Below are positions 26,651 to 35,176 of a stretch of DNA of 64,000 nt, piece after piece. The notes below the pieces were generated by a model. The model worked only from the letters and a program-made list of their open reading frames with translations, was not told the origin of the DNA and searched no databases. The first letter of the stretch is position 1. Each line of letters starts with the position of its first letter. A program made the translations under genes and the position numbers. Location: positions 930,001-994,000 of the forward strand of contig NZ_CP007145.1 of the NCBI RefSeq assembly GCF_000576555.1, in the 5' to 3' direction. This stretch comes from Hymenobacter swuensis DY53 (GTDB lineage: Bacteria > Bacteroidota > Bacteroidia > Cytophagales > Hymenobacteraceae).

Positions 26651-26827
26651 GTCATTGCGAGCAGTCTGCCGCAAGCTGTCCTCCACGAGAGGCAAGCCTT
26701 GAAAGGCAAAAGCCCCTGACGTCCGTGCTGGCGCCAGGGGCTTTTGCATAGGACGGAGCTTTGCATTGCCTGTAGGACGGATTAGATGCGCTGTCCTCTG
26801 GGTGCTTCGCCTCCGGCTCGTAATGAC
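26651..26827. repeat. REP-like arms flanking a terminator
   Basis: GTCATTGCGAGC at 26651-26662 and its near-inverse at 26816-26827 (GTCATTACGAGC on the minus strand) bracket the stretch between a + gene and the convergent bshA. Both arms extend for 30 or more bases with partial similarity (GCTGTCCTC near 26686, and ACAGCGCATC on the other strand). Confidence 0.55.
26707..26746. terminator. Bidirectional terminator before bshA end
   Basis: CAAAAGCCCCTG (26707-26718) pairs with CAGGGGCTTTTG (26735-26746), 12 bp perfect, between convergent genes. Confidence 0.8.
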
Positions 26828-26844
26828 CAGGTTTCTCTTCTCCC

Positions 26845-27981
26845 CTACGCCGTTACCAGAGCTGCCGCAATGGCGCGCTGGTAGCAGGCTTCATAGAGCG
26901 GGACGATATTCTCCACGGCGAAGGTTTCGGCGTGGGCGCGGGCAGCGGCTTTAAAGCGGGGCAGGTTCTCATCTTCCAGCACAAACAGGGCATTTTTTAC
27001 CATGTCGGGCACGTCACCGATTTCGCTGGTCATGCCGGTGATACCGTGCTCGTTCAACTCCGGGATACCGCCGGCGTTGGTGCTGACTACGGGCACCTCG
27101 CAGGCCATAGCTTCCAGTGCGGCCAGCCCAAAGCTTTCCTTTTCGGAGGGCATCAGGAACAGATCGGCAATGCTGAGGACTTCCTCCACGGCCTCCAGCT
27201 TACCCAGAAACCGGATATCGTCGCAATACCCTATTTCGCGGCAGAGCTTCTCGATGCGCGGCCGGTCGGGACCGTCACCGACGAGCAGGAGCTTGGCGGG
27301 AATCTGCTTGCGTACCCCGGCAAAGATCTGTACCACGTCTTCCACCCGTTTCACCGAGCGGAAGTTGCTGGTGTGTACCAGCAGCTTCTCCCCATTCGGT
27401 GCAATGGCGGCCTTGAAATGGGCTTTGTCCTGCTTCTGAAAACGCAGCAGGTTGATGAAGTTCGGAATCACCTCAATGTCCTTCTCAATGGCGAAGTACT
27501 CGTAGGTTTCCTTGCGCAGGTCAGCCGAAACGGCCGTTACCCCGTCCGACTGGTTGATGCTGAACGTGACCACCGGCTCGTAGCTGGCATCTTTGCCCAC
27601 CAGGGTAATATCGGTGCCGTGCAGGGTGGTGACGACTGGAATGCGAATGCCGCGAGTGAGCAGAATCTGCTTGGCCATGTAGGCCGCCGAGGCGTGCGGA
27701 ATGGCGTAGTGCACGTGCAGCACGTCCAGCTTCTCATTCTGCACAATGTCCACCATTTTGGAGGCCAGGGCCAGCTCGTAGGGCGGGAACTGGAACAGCG
27801 GGTAGGGCGGAATGTAGACCTCGTGGTAGAACAGGTTCTCGTTAAAGAAATCGAGACGCACCGGCTGGCTGTAGGTGATAAAATGCACGCGGTGGCCGCG
27901 CTGGGCCAGGGCTTTGCCCAACTCAGTGGCCACCACGCCGGAGCCGCCGAAAGTAGGGTAACAGACAATGCCGATGTTCAT
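26845..27981 (-). CDS. bshA: N-acetyl-alpha-D-glucosaminyl L-malate synthase
   Basis: 378 residues, GT4 family. IGIVCYPTFGGSGVVATELG at the N-terminus, HVHYAIPHASAAYMAKQIL, TTLHGTDITLVG and the nucleotide-binding EKESFGLAALEAMACEVPVV with the E-x7-E pair match BshA closely. It joins UDP-GlcNAc and L-malate, the first step of bacillithiol synthesis, in the cytosol. bshB and bshC are not in this window; the ChbG/HpnK enzyme at 925 is from a different deacetylase family. Confidence 0.93.
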   Translation of the reverse strand: MNIGIVCYPTFGGSGVVATELGKALAQRGHRVHFITYSQPVRLDFFNENLFYHEVYIPPYPLFQFPPYELALASKMVDIVQNEKLDVLHVHYAIPHASAAYMAKQILLTRGIRIPVVTTLHGTDITLVGKDASYEPVVTFSINQSDGVTAVSADLRKETYEYFAIEKDIEVIPNFINLLRFQKQDKAHFKAAIAPNGEKLLVHTSNFRSVKRVEDVVQIFAGVRKQIPAKLLLVGDGPDRPRIEKLCREIGYCDDIRFLGKLEAVEEVLSIADLFLMPSEKESFGLAALEAMACEVPVVSTNAGGIPELNEHGITGMTSEIGDVPDMVKNALFVLEDENLPRFKAAARAHAETFAVENIVPLYEACYQRAIAAALVTA

Positions 27982-28285
27982 GAGAGCGGTAGCTTAGGCT
28001 GAGGTGCCATTCGGCGGAGCAAACGGACCCGAGAGGAAGATGAGAGGAGGGAAGCAGGAAGCTTCAGACGAGAAGGACGACAAAATCGGCGGCAAGTCGC
28101 TCCAAGGAACGCCCTACCGCCGATTGCGGAATCAAAGAAACGGAAAAGCCGGACAACAGGTCATGTCTTCTGCAGCGACTTGTAGATGTGGCCGCTTGTC
28201 AGCGGTATTTGTCCGGTGTAAAGCCGCGAATGGGTAGTTTTGTTTTATGACTTCATCTGTATTCGTCAACCAACAAACTATCAGA
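27982..28285. other. Intergenic stretch with a remnant of the GH3/beta-lactamase gene end
   Basis: No gene is seen. Bases 28165-28187 copy 28799-28821 with one mismatch; read on the minus strand both give IYKSLQKT and then a stop. A possible -7 box TAGTTTTG is at 28235-28242. The ATG at 28247 lies only 4 bases after that box, which favours the later ATG at 28286 for the following gene. Confidence 0.7.
28165..28187. repeat. 23-bp direct repeat, left copy
   Basis: GTCTTCTGCAGCGACTT then G then TAGAT. The right copy at 28799-28821 differs only at base 18 (A). The two copies flank the AT-rich gene at 28286-28798. Confidence 0.8.
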
Positions 28286-28798
28286 ATGATACCCGTGCTT
28301 AGATGCTTTTTGATAGTAGTTGGATTGATGGGCGTACAGTCTATTGCTCAGGCGCAGCAAGGATGGTTCGATGTTGATGTTGCCCGCGAAATAGGTATTG
28401 AAACCTGTGCGACTTGTGCTCCGCCTAATTATGACATAGAAACATATCGGCACAATGGTGCCGCGTTTCATTCTGTGCTTGTAGCGTATTTTGATACAAC
28501 CGCTTCATGGGTGAACGGCCGAATCGTGGACCGCATTACGCACAAACCGATTTCCGGTGCGGTTATTCAACTTCGATTCGGCGACTTCCAGCCTAAATCA
28601 TGCGATGTAAAAATGGCCGCTACTGATGACAAAGGCTTTTTTCGCCTAGGCTGGGTCGGAAGCGCAGGGCCGTATAAATCGGCTAACAGGCAACTAACAA
28701 TTCAGGCTGAAAACTATAAGTCTGTGATGACCGACCAAGTAAAGATTGGTGCCCTCATGTATCTCCACATTGAGTTGCTACCACAGCAGAAGCGCTAG
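28286..28798 (+). CDS. AT-rich secreted protein with carboxypeptidase-regulatory-like domain
   Basis: 170 residues from the ATG at 28286. CFLIVVGLMGVQSIAQAQQ is a signal peptide. WVNGRIVDRITHKPISGAVIQLRFGD followed by TDDKGFFRLGWVGSAG is a CarboxypepD_reg-like beta sandwich, which in Bacteroidota precedes or forms outer-membrane proteins. A Cys pair (ETCATCAPP) sits in the N-terminal part. Its stop overlaps the stop of the convergent GH3/beta-lactamase gene in a shared CTAG, and GC content is lower than the flanks. It is flanked by the 23-bp direct repeat, so it was probably inserted. Confidence 0.7.
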   Translation: MIPVLRCFLIVVGLMGVQSIAQAQQGWFDVDVAREIGIETCATCAPPNYDIETYRHNGAAFHSVLVAYFDTTASWVNGRIVDRITHKPISGAVIQLRFGDFQPKSCDVKMAATDDKGFFRLGWVGSAGPYKSANRQLTIQAENYKSVMTDQVKIGALMYLHIELLPQQKR

Positions 28799-31746
28799 GT
28801 CTTCTGCAGCGACTTATAGATAACGTCGTGGATGCGTGTGCGGATGTTGTACTGCACCAGCTTCTTGTTGCCAGCGTCGGGATACACGCGGTTAGAAAGA
28901 AAGATGTAGAGGATTTTGTTTTCGGGGTCCATCCACACGCAGGTGCCCGTGAAGCCGGTGTGGCCGAAGGTACTGGCCGGGGAGAGGTTGCTGGTGGGGC
29001 CTTCGGGCTTAGTCGGGTCGCCCCGGTCCCAGCCCAGGCCGCGCCGGTTGCCGGCCTCGGTGTTGCGGGCAAACTCCGTTACGACGGGCGTCTGGAAGTA
29101 GCGCTGCCCACCGTAGCGGCCGTTCTGCAGGTTCATCTGCATGAGCACGGCCAGGTCGTTAGCATTGGAGAATAGGCCCGCGTGGCCACCCACGCCGCCA
29201 ATCATAGCCGCCGTCTGATCGTGCACGGTGCCCTGCAGCTGAGTCCGGCGGAAGTACGTGTCATTCTCGGTGGGTGCAATGCACGACTTGGGAAATTTGC
29301 TGAGCGGGTTGTACGTCATCGTGCCCAGGCCCAGCGGCTGGAAAAAGTTCTTCTGCAGAAACTCGTCGATAGGCTGCTTCAGTACTTTTTCGGCCACCCG
29401 CTTCAGAATCATGAAGCTCAAATCGGAGTACTCCACCGGGTACTTGCCCTTTACTTTGGGCAGCAGGCCGGAGCGCTGCACCCAGGTCCAGACAGAGTCT
29501 TCGGAGGTGCGCAGGCTGTATAGGTCGGGGGTTACCTCGCGAGAAAAATCGGCCGATTCGGTGCTGGCGTAGAAGGTGGGCTTGGGGCCGGTTTTGGTGA
29601 TAGTTTTCTCCCAGGTGGGAATGCCCGGCTTAAGGCCGGCCTGGTGCATGAGCACGTCGCGCACCGTCATATCCTTCTTGTTGGTGCCTTTCAGCTCGGG
29701 CAGATAAACAGCTACTTTGTCATCGAGGTTGAGCTTGCCCTGGTCCTTGAGGTACATGATGGCCTGCAAGGTGCCGGCTACTTTGGTTACCGAAGCAAGA
29801 TCGTAAAGGGTAGTATTGTTAACGGGTTGCTGCTTGTCGTACGTAGCGTAGCCGTAACTTTTATCGAACACCACCATGCCATCCTTGGCCACCAGTACCT
29901 GGCAGCCGGGGGCGGCGGCATAAGCCACGGCTTCCAGCGCCACGTTGTCAATCTGGGCCAGAATGCGCGAATCCAGACCGGCTTCTTCCGGAGTGCCGTA
30001 GCGCAGGCGCTTGAAGTCGGGTGTGGGCAGGCCGGTACCGGCTTTCAGGTTCTCAGATACCGTAACGGGCAGACGGCCCCTGGCCGGCAACGCTCCAAAC
30101 AGCACCTGCGGCACCACCAGTTGGGCTGGGTAATTGTCCTCGTAGCCGCACACCAAGTTGCGGTTTTCCTCCAAGTACTTCAGCGAGTAGGCGTTGCCGA
30201 AGGTGACCACCACCGTTTTGAGGTTGGGATTGGCGCGCAGCTCTTTCAGGAATTTCAGGGTGGCCTCCCCAATGCCGTAGCTGTGGGTGGGCGTGTTGTT
30301 CATATTGTGCAGGCTCACCACCACCACGTTGTAGGGCGCGAGCCGGCTGCTGATGCGGGTAAAAGTAGAATCGGGGGCGTAGCGGTTGGGCACGCTGAAT
30401 ACCGGTCCGCCCTGATACTTGCCCATAATTTCCTTGTAAGTAGGCGCATCGGAACCGATGGTAACGGCGGCAATCCGTAAGGTATCGAGGCGGTGGAAGG
30501 GCAGGATATCGTCCTCGTTTTTGACCACTGTGGTGGCGTGCTCATAGATTTCCTGCTGCACCATGCGGCTCAACGGCCGGTTCAGGTTCTGCATCAGGTT
30601 GGGCACATCAATGGGGCGGTACTTGTTGAGGCCGGCCCAGAACTTGGCCCGCAGAATCTTGCGCACCCGCTGGTCCACGTCGGCCTGGTCGATGGTGCCG
30701 GCGGTAATGGCCTCCTTGATTTTCGTGAGGGCCATCGGTACGTCCTCTGAGAACAGCAGCACGTCGTTGCCGGCGGCCAGGGCCAGCGCGTCCAGCTCTC
30801 CGGCCTTGTACAGGCTCGAAACGCTCTTCATGTTCAGGGCATCGGTAAACACGAGGCCCCGGTAGTTCATCTTTTCCTTCAGCAGCCCGGTCACCAGGTT
30901 TTTCGACACCGTGGCCGACAAGGTCCGCACCGTATCGAACAAGGGCATGTAGAGGTGGCCCACCATCACGCCCATCACGCCTTCCTCAATCGACTTCTGG
31001 AAAGGATATAGGTCCACGTTGGTCAGGCGCCCCATATCGGAGTTGATAACCGGTAGAGCTACGTGCGAGTCCACATCGGTGTCGCCATGGCCGGGGAAGT
31101 GCTTCACTACGGCCATTACGCCGTGGTCCTGCAAACCCCGAATGTAGCGGATGCCCCGGGTGGCTACCTGCTCCTTATTTTCGCCGAACGAGCGGTTGCC
31201 GATAACCGGGTTATCGGGGTTGGAGTTCACGTCGAGCACCGGCGAAAAGCTCACGTGCACGCCCAGCGTCTTCATCTTGAGGGCAATTTCGCGGCCCATC
31301 TGGTACACGTACTGGTCGTCATCCATAGCGCCCAGGGTCATGCCCTTAGCGAAATGCATGCTGGAGTCGAGGCGCATATCCAGACCCCATTCGGCATCCA
31401 TGGCCACCAGCAGCGGTACTTTGGCGGCGGCCTGGTAGCGGTTGGTGAGGTTGGCCTGGCGGCGGGGGCCACCCTGCAGGAACATCAATCCCCCAATTCC
31501 CTGCGTACGAACCAGTCCTTCAATGGCCTGCGCGTGGCGCTTATCCTTATTGGAATAGGCGGCCACCATAAACAGCTGGCCCAGGCGCTGATCGGGGGTA
31601 AGGGAGCTGAATACGCTGTCCACCCAGTTCTGCTCGGCGGCCGACATCGGGCGAGCCCCATCTTCACGCGGTGCCGAGGAGGAAACGAGCAGGCCTGCAA
31701 AGGCCAGTACTAACAGGAAGAGGCCAATCCGAAAGTCTTTGAGCAT
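28795..31746 (-). CDS. GH3 beta-N-acetylhexosaminidase fused to a serine beta-lactamase-like domain
   Basis: 983 residues from the ATG at 31746; the longer frame has no signal peptide at its start, whereas MLKDFRIGLFLLVLAFAGLL does. Residues about 45-380 are NagZ-like GH3: KHFPGHGDTDVDSH (215-228) with catalytic Asp-His, and the nucleophile Asp302 in GLVFTDALNMKS. A C-terminal GH3 domain follows to about 570. From about 600 comes a class C beta-lactamase/PBP fold: SVTK (Ser652, Lys655), YSD (773-775, in place of Y-x-N) and HTG (929-931, in place of K-T-G). The fusion is known in Bacteroidota and probably acts on peptidoglycan in the periplasm. Confidence 0.9.
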   Translation of the reverse strand: MLKDFRIGLFLLVLAFAGLLVSSSAPREDGARPMSAAEQNWVDSVFSSLTPDQRLGQLFMVAAYSNKDKRHAQAIEGLVRTQGIGGLMFLQGGPRRQANLTNRYQAAAKVPLLVAMDAEWGLDMRLDSSMHFAKGMTLGAMDDDQYVYQMGREIALKMKTLGVHVSFSPVLDVNSNPDNPVIGNRSFGENKEQVATRGIRYIRGLQDHGVMAVVKHFPGHGDTDVDSHVALPVINSDMGRLTNVDLYPFQKSIEEGVMGVMVGHLYMPLFDTVRTLSATVSKNLVTGLLKEKMNYRGLVFTDALNMKSVSSLYKAGELDALALAAGNDVLLFSEDVPMALTKIKEAITAGTIDQADVDQRVRKILRAKFWAGLNKYRPIDVPNLMQNLNRPLSRMVQQEIYEHATTVVKNEDDILPFHRLDTLRIAAVTIGSDAPTYKEIMGKYQGGPVFSVPNRYAPDSTFTRISSRLAPYNVVVVSLHNMNNTPTHSYGIGEATLKFLKELRANPNLKTVVVTFGNAYSLKYLEENRNLVCGYEDNYPAQLVVPQVLFGALPARGRLPVTVSENLKAGTGLPTPDFKRLRYGTPEEAGLDSRILAQIDNVALEAVAYAAAPGCQVLVAKDGMVVFDKSYGYATYDKQQPVNNTTLYDLASVTKVAGTLQAIMYLKDQGKLNLDDKVAVYLPELKGTNKKDMTVRDVLMHQAGLKPGIPTWEKTITKTGPKPTFYASTESADFSREVTPDLYSLRTSEDSVWTWVQRSGLLPKVKGKYPVEYSDLSFMILKRVAEKVLKQPIDEFLQKNFFQPLGLGTMTYNPLSKFPKSCIAPTENDTYFRRTQLQGTVHDQTAAMIGGVGGHAGLFSNANDLAVLMQMNLQNGRYGGQRYFQTPVVTEFARNTEAGNRRGLGWDRGDPTKPEGPTSNLSPASTFGHTGFTGTCVWMDPENKILYIFLSNRVYPDAGNKKLVQYNIRTRIHDVIYKSLQKT
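28799..28821. repeat. 23-bp direct repeat, right copy
   Basis: This copy is the last codons of the GH3/beta-lactamase gene (minus strand VIYKSLQKT). See the left copy at 28165-28187. Confidence 0.8.
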
Positions 31747-32054
31747 CTGCTCCGGTGGTTCGTGCTGAGGGGTGATTGAGAAATAGAAGGCGAGCCGAAA
31801 AGCTCTACTTTTGCCCCTCCAAAAAGGGTGCCGGGTAGGCTCGTCAGCCGGGTTAGGGGCCGTTGTTGATGGCCTTTGAATCCCTGCCTGCCTCACCTTC
31901 CAACGCAGGAACCAGAGAATATGTCTCCTCTGGTACACACAAAAGTTGGCCGCAAACTTACGGATAAATTCCCGAGCCCGGTTGTTATCAGGCGGATAGC
32001 TCGCCGAAACCTATTGCTGGCTACCTTTATTTTTCTTCCGTTTTTAGCTTGTCT
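31747..32054. other. Divergent intergenic region between the GH3 fusion and mutL
   Basis: No gene seen. On the minus strand 31960-31953 reads TAAGTTTG, a possible -7 box for the GH3 fusion with a long leader. On the plus strand TACCTTTA (32022-32029) is a one-mismatch -7 box for mutL. Confidence 0.4.
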
Positions 32055-34109
32055 ATGGCCGATATCATTCAACTTCTTCCTGAATACCTGGCTAACCAGA
32101 TTGCCGCCGGCGAGGTGGTGCAACGGCCGGCTTCAGCCGTGAAGGAACTGCTGGAAAATGCCGTGGATGCCGGGGCCACCCAGGTGCAACTCATCGTGAA
32201 AGATGCCGGCAAACAACTAGTGCAAGTGGTGGATAACGGCCAGGGCATGAGCCCCACCGATGCCCGCATGAGCCTGGAGCGCCACGCCACCAGCAAAATC
32301 CGCACGACCGAGGACCTGTTCCGCATTCGTACCCTGGGGTTTCGGGGCGAGGCGCTGGCTTCCATTGCGGCCGTAGCCCAGGTGGAGCTGCGCACCAAGC
32401 AGCCCGATCAGGACACGGGCACCCTGCTGCTGGTGGAAGGCTCCCAGATTACCAGCCAGCAGCCCGTGGCCTGCCCCGATGGTACCAGTATTAGCATGAA
32501 GAATCTGTTCTTTAACGTGCCGGCTCGCCGTAACTTCCTCAAGAGCAACGCGGTGGAAATGCGCCATATCCTGGATGAGTTTCAGCACGTGGCGCTGGCC
32601 AACCCGCAAATTGGCTTCTCGCTGTTTCAGAATGATCTGGAGGTGTTTAATCTACCGGCTGGCAAGCTCAGCCAGCGCATTGTGGCCCTGCTGGGCAACG
32701 GGTACAAGGAGCAACTGGCCCAGGTGGAAGAGGTAACCCCGTTTTTAGCCGTACGGGGCTTTATCGGCAAGCCGGAATCGGCCAAGAAAAGCAGGGGCGA
32801 CCAGTTCTTCTTCGTGAATAACCGCTTTATCCGCTCGGCCTACCTTAACCACGCGGTGCTGACGGCCTACGAGGGCCTGCTGCCCAAAGACACCCACCCG
32901 TTTTACGTGTTGTTTCTGGAGTTGGACCCCAAGTCCATCGACATCAACGTGCATCCTACCAAAACGGAAATCAAGTTTGAGGATGAGAAAACGGTGTACG
33001 CCATTGTGCGGGCCGCTGCCAAGCAAAGCCTGGGCCTGCACAACATGGCCCCCTCGCTGGATTTCGATGGCAACGTAAACTTCGCGCCCATTCAGCCGCT
33101 GCGGCTTTCGGGCAACGAGAAGAACCCGTTCGATGATAGCTACCAACCCGATGCGCTGGCTTCGGCGGCCCGGGCCGCTGCCAGTAACCCCGGCCGCCCG
33201 GCCAGTCAGGATGCCTACGAGCGGCAGTTGCCGCCCCGCCCCACCGAGCAGGCCAAGCGCGAACTGGAAGCCTTTTACAAGAGTCTGAGCCAGATCAGCG
33301 TCCCCGATGTGGAACACGAAGCCACCGCCGTGGGTGTGCCCGTACCTACTGCGCCCGACCTGCTGACCCCGGAACTGCCCGTTGCCGGGTTACTACCCGA
33401 CGAAGACCTGCCCGCCGGCCTCGATCTGCTGGCCGGGCAACCCACCTCCGGGCCCGCGCCGGAATTTCAGCCGCTGGTGTTGCCAGGTACCGCTGCCACC
33501 GCCTCACCGGAGCTGCCCTTGCGGGAATCGAGCACCGGGCCGGGCAATAAGGTGCTGCAACTGCATCAGCAGTTTCTGTTAGTGCCGGTGAAATCGGGGA
33601 TGATGCTCATTGACCAGGTGGCGGCCCGGGAGCGGATTCTGTTCGAGCAGTACGCCCAAAATCTGGAGCGCGAGGTGAGTGCCTCCCAGACACTGCTTTT
33701 TCCGCGCACCATCACGTTCACCCCCCAGGATTTCGCCATCCTGCGGGAGGTGGAGGAGCCGCTGCGGGCGTTGGGGTTCCGGTTTACCGATTTTGGAAAA
33801 AATACCATAGCCGTGGAAGGAATTCCGGCCGATGTACCGGCCCGCGACGAAAAGGAGTTGCTGGAAGGCCTCATTGAGCAGTTCCGTAACTCCGCTGGCT
33901 CCCTGAAGCTGGACCGCCGCGAGCAGATGGCCCGGGTCCTGGCTCGTCGGGTAGCCACGAGTGCCGCCGGGACCCGCCTTTCGGAGCGCGAAATGACGGC
34001 TATTGTGGACAAGCTGTTTGCCTGCTCCGTGCCCAACTATGCCCCCGACGGCCGCCGCACCATCGTGATGCTGGAGCTGGGCCAGTTGCAGGAGCTGTTT
34101 CGGAAGTAA
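32055..34109 (+). CDS. mutL: DNA mismatch repair protein MutL
   Basis: 684 residues from the ATG at 32055. The GHKL ATPase is plain: KELLENAVDAGA, VDNGQGM, GFRGEALASIAAV. A long disordered, Pro-rich linker spans about 370-500. The C-terminal dimerisation domain contains MLIDQVAARERILFEQY, which corresponds to the endonuclease motif D-Q-H-A-x2-E-x4-E with His replaced by Val; the other nuclease-site motif ends NYAPDGRRT rather than C-P-H-G-R-P. It links MutS recognition to strand removal. No mutS or mutH in the window. Confidence 0.96.
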   Translation: MADIIQLLPEYLANQIAAGEVVQRPASAVKELLENAVDAGATQVQLIVKDAGKQLVQVVDNGQGMSPTDARMSLERHATSKIRTTEDLFRIRTLGFRGEALASIAAVAQVELRTKQPDQDTGTLLLVEGSQITSQQPVACPDGTSISMKNLFFNVPARRNFLKSNAVEMRHILDEFQHVALANPQIGFSLFQNDLEVFNLPAGKLSQRIVALLGNGYKEQLAQVEEVTPFLAVRGFIGKPESAKKSRGDQFFFVNNRFIRSAYLNHAVLTAYEGLLPKDTHPFYVLFLELDPKSIDINVHPTKTEIKFEDEKTVYAIVRAAAKQSLGLHNMAPSLDFDGNVNFAPIQPLRLSGNEKNPFDDSYQPDALASAARAAASNPGRPASQDAYERQLPPRPTEQAKRELEAFYKSLSQISVPDVEHEATAVGVPVPTAPDLLTPELPVAGLLPDEDLPAGLDLLAGQPTSGPAPEFQPLVLPGTAATASPELPLRESSTGPGNKVLQLHQQFLLVPVKSGMMLIDQVAARERILFEQYAQNLEREVSASQTLLFPRTITFTPQDFAILREVEEPLRALGFRFTDFGKNTIAVEGIPADVPARDEKELLEGLIEQFRNSAGSLKLDRREQMARVLARRVATSAAGTRLSEREMTAIVDKLFACSVPNYAPDGRRTIVMLELGQLQELFRK

Positions 34110-34292
34110 GACGTGTACCCGGTCCAGCAACTGAAAGCTGTCGGGTCGGTTGTTGTTCGGTCCGTTTGAACCATATCGTAACAACGTCAGCAACCGGGGG
34201 GCACCGCCCCTGGCTTATCCATTCCAGCCGCGCTTACGTAGCTTCAGGCCGGCAATCTGCCCGCTTACCTTTTCAGCGTCAACCCGCTTTGT

Positions 34293-35075
34293 ATGTTCCA
34301 GCTTACCCCCATGGTTCGCAATCTGCTCATCGCCAACGTGGTGGTGTTTATTGCGAGTAAGTACCTGTTGCCGCTTGATTTTCTGGCGCTGTATCCGGTC
34401 GGTTCCCCCGCGTTTGGCGTGTGGCAGGTCGTGACGTACATGTTCATGCATGCCAATGGGGCGCACATCTTCTCCAATATGATTGGCCTGGTGTCGTTGG
34501 GGCCGCTGTTGGAGCAACGCTGGGGCGCCAAGCGGTTCCTGACGTTCTGGCTGATTTGCGGGGTAGGAGCGGGCGTGCTCTACGACGGGCTGCGGACCTA
34601 CGAGGTGCACCGCATGGGCCAGCAGTTGGAAGCCTTCCGTGCTGCCCCCACGGATCTGAACCTGCTAGATTTCGTGGAAACGAACATTCCGCAGTTAGTA
34701 GATACGTACAAGTCCTCGGCCTACGAGCTGCATAAAAACCCGGGCAACACGTACGTAGTCCAGCAAACCCTGGCGCAGTTCGATAGTCTGTACCAAGGCA
34801 GCCTGAACGGGCCGATGGTGGGGGCTTCAGGCGCGCTGTTCGGGATTATGCTGGCCTTTGCCTGGCTGTTTCCGAATACTGAGCTGGTTGTGTTTCCGAT
34901 TCCCATTCCCATCAAGGCCAAGTACTTTGTAGTACTCTACGGGCTCTACGAATTCGCTTTCGGTATTCACCGCGTGCCCGGCGACAATGTGGCGCACTTT
35001 GCCCATCTGGGCGGAATGCTCGTTGGTTTCCTGGTGTTGCTGGTGTGGCAGCGCAACCGAAAACGCCTGTACTAG
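34293..35075 (+). CDS. Rhomboid intramembrane serine protease, long-loop form
   Basis: 260 residues. GASGALFG (Ser179) and the last-helix His (AHLGGML, His238) form the catalytic dyad; MFMHANGAHIFSNMI is the rhomboid L1 loop and helix 2. Between helices 3 and 4 there is an unusual hydrophilic insert of about 70 residues (about 100-172). It cleaves transmembrane substrates in the inner membrane. A second rhomboid gene follows 101 bases later. Confidence 0.9.
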   Translation: MFQLTPMVRNLLIANVVVFIASKYLLPLDFLALYPVGSPAFGVWQVVTYMFMHANGAHIFSNMIGLVSLGPLLEQRWGAKRFLTFWLICGVGAGVLYDGLRTYEVHRMGQQLEAFRAAPTDLNLLDFVETNIPQLVDTYKSSAYELHKNPGNTYVVQQTLAQFDSLYQGSLNGPMVGASGALFGIMLAFAWLFPNTELVVFPIPIPIKAKYFVVLYGLYEFAFGIHRVPGDNVAHFAHLGGMLVGFLVLLVWQRNRKRLY

Positions 35076-35176
35076 GTTGTCAGGTGTGGGCCGGGTGACG
35101 CCGCTTGCACGAAAATTGTGGACATTCCTTCCCGATTCCTTTCCACCCGGTCTGTTTTCCCTACCCGCCCTTCTCA

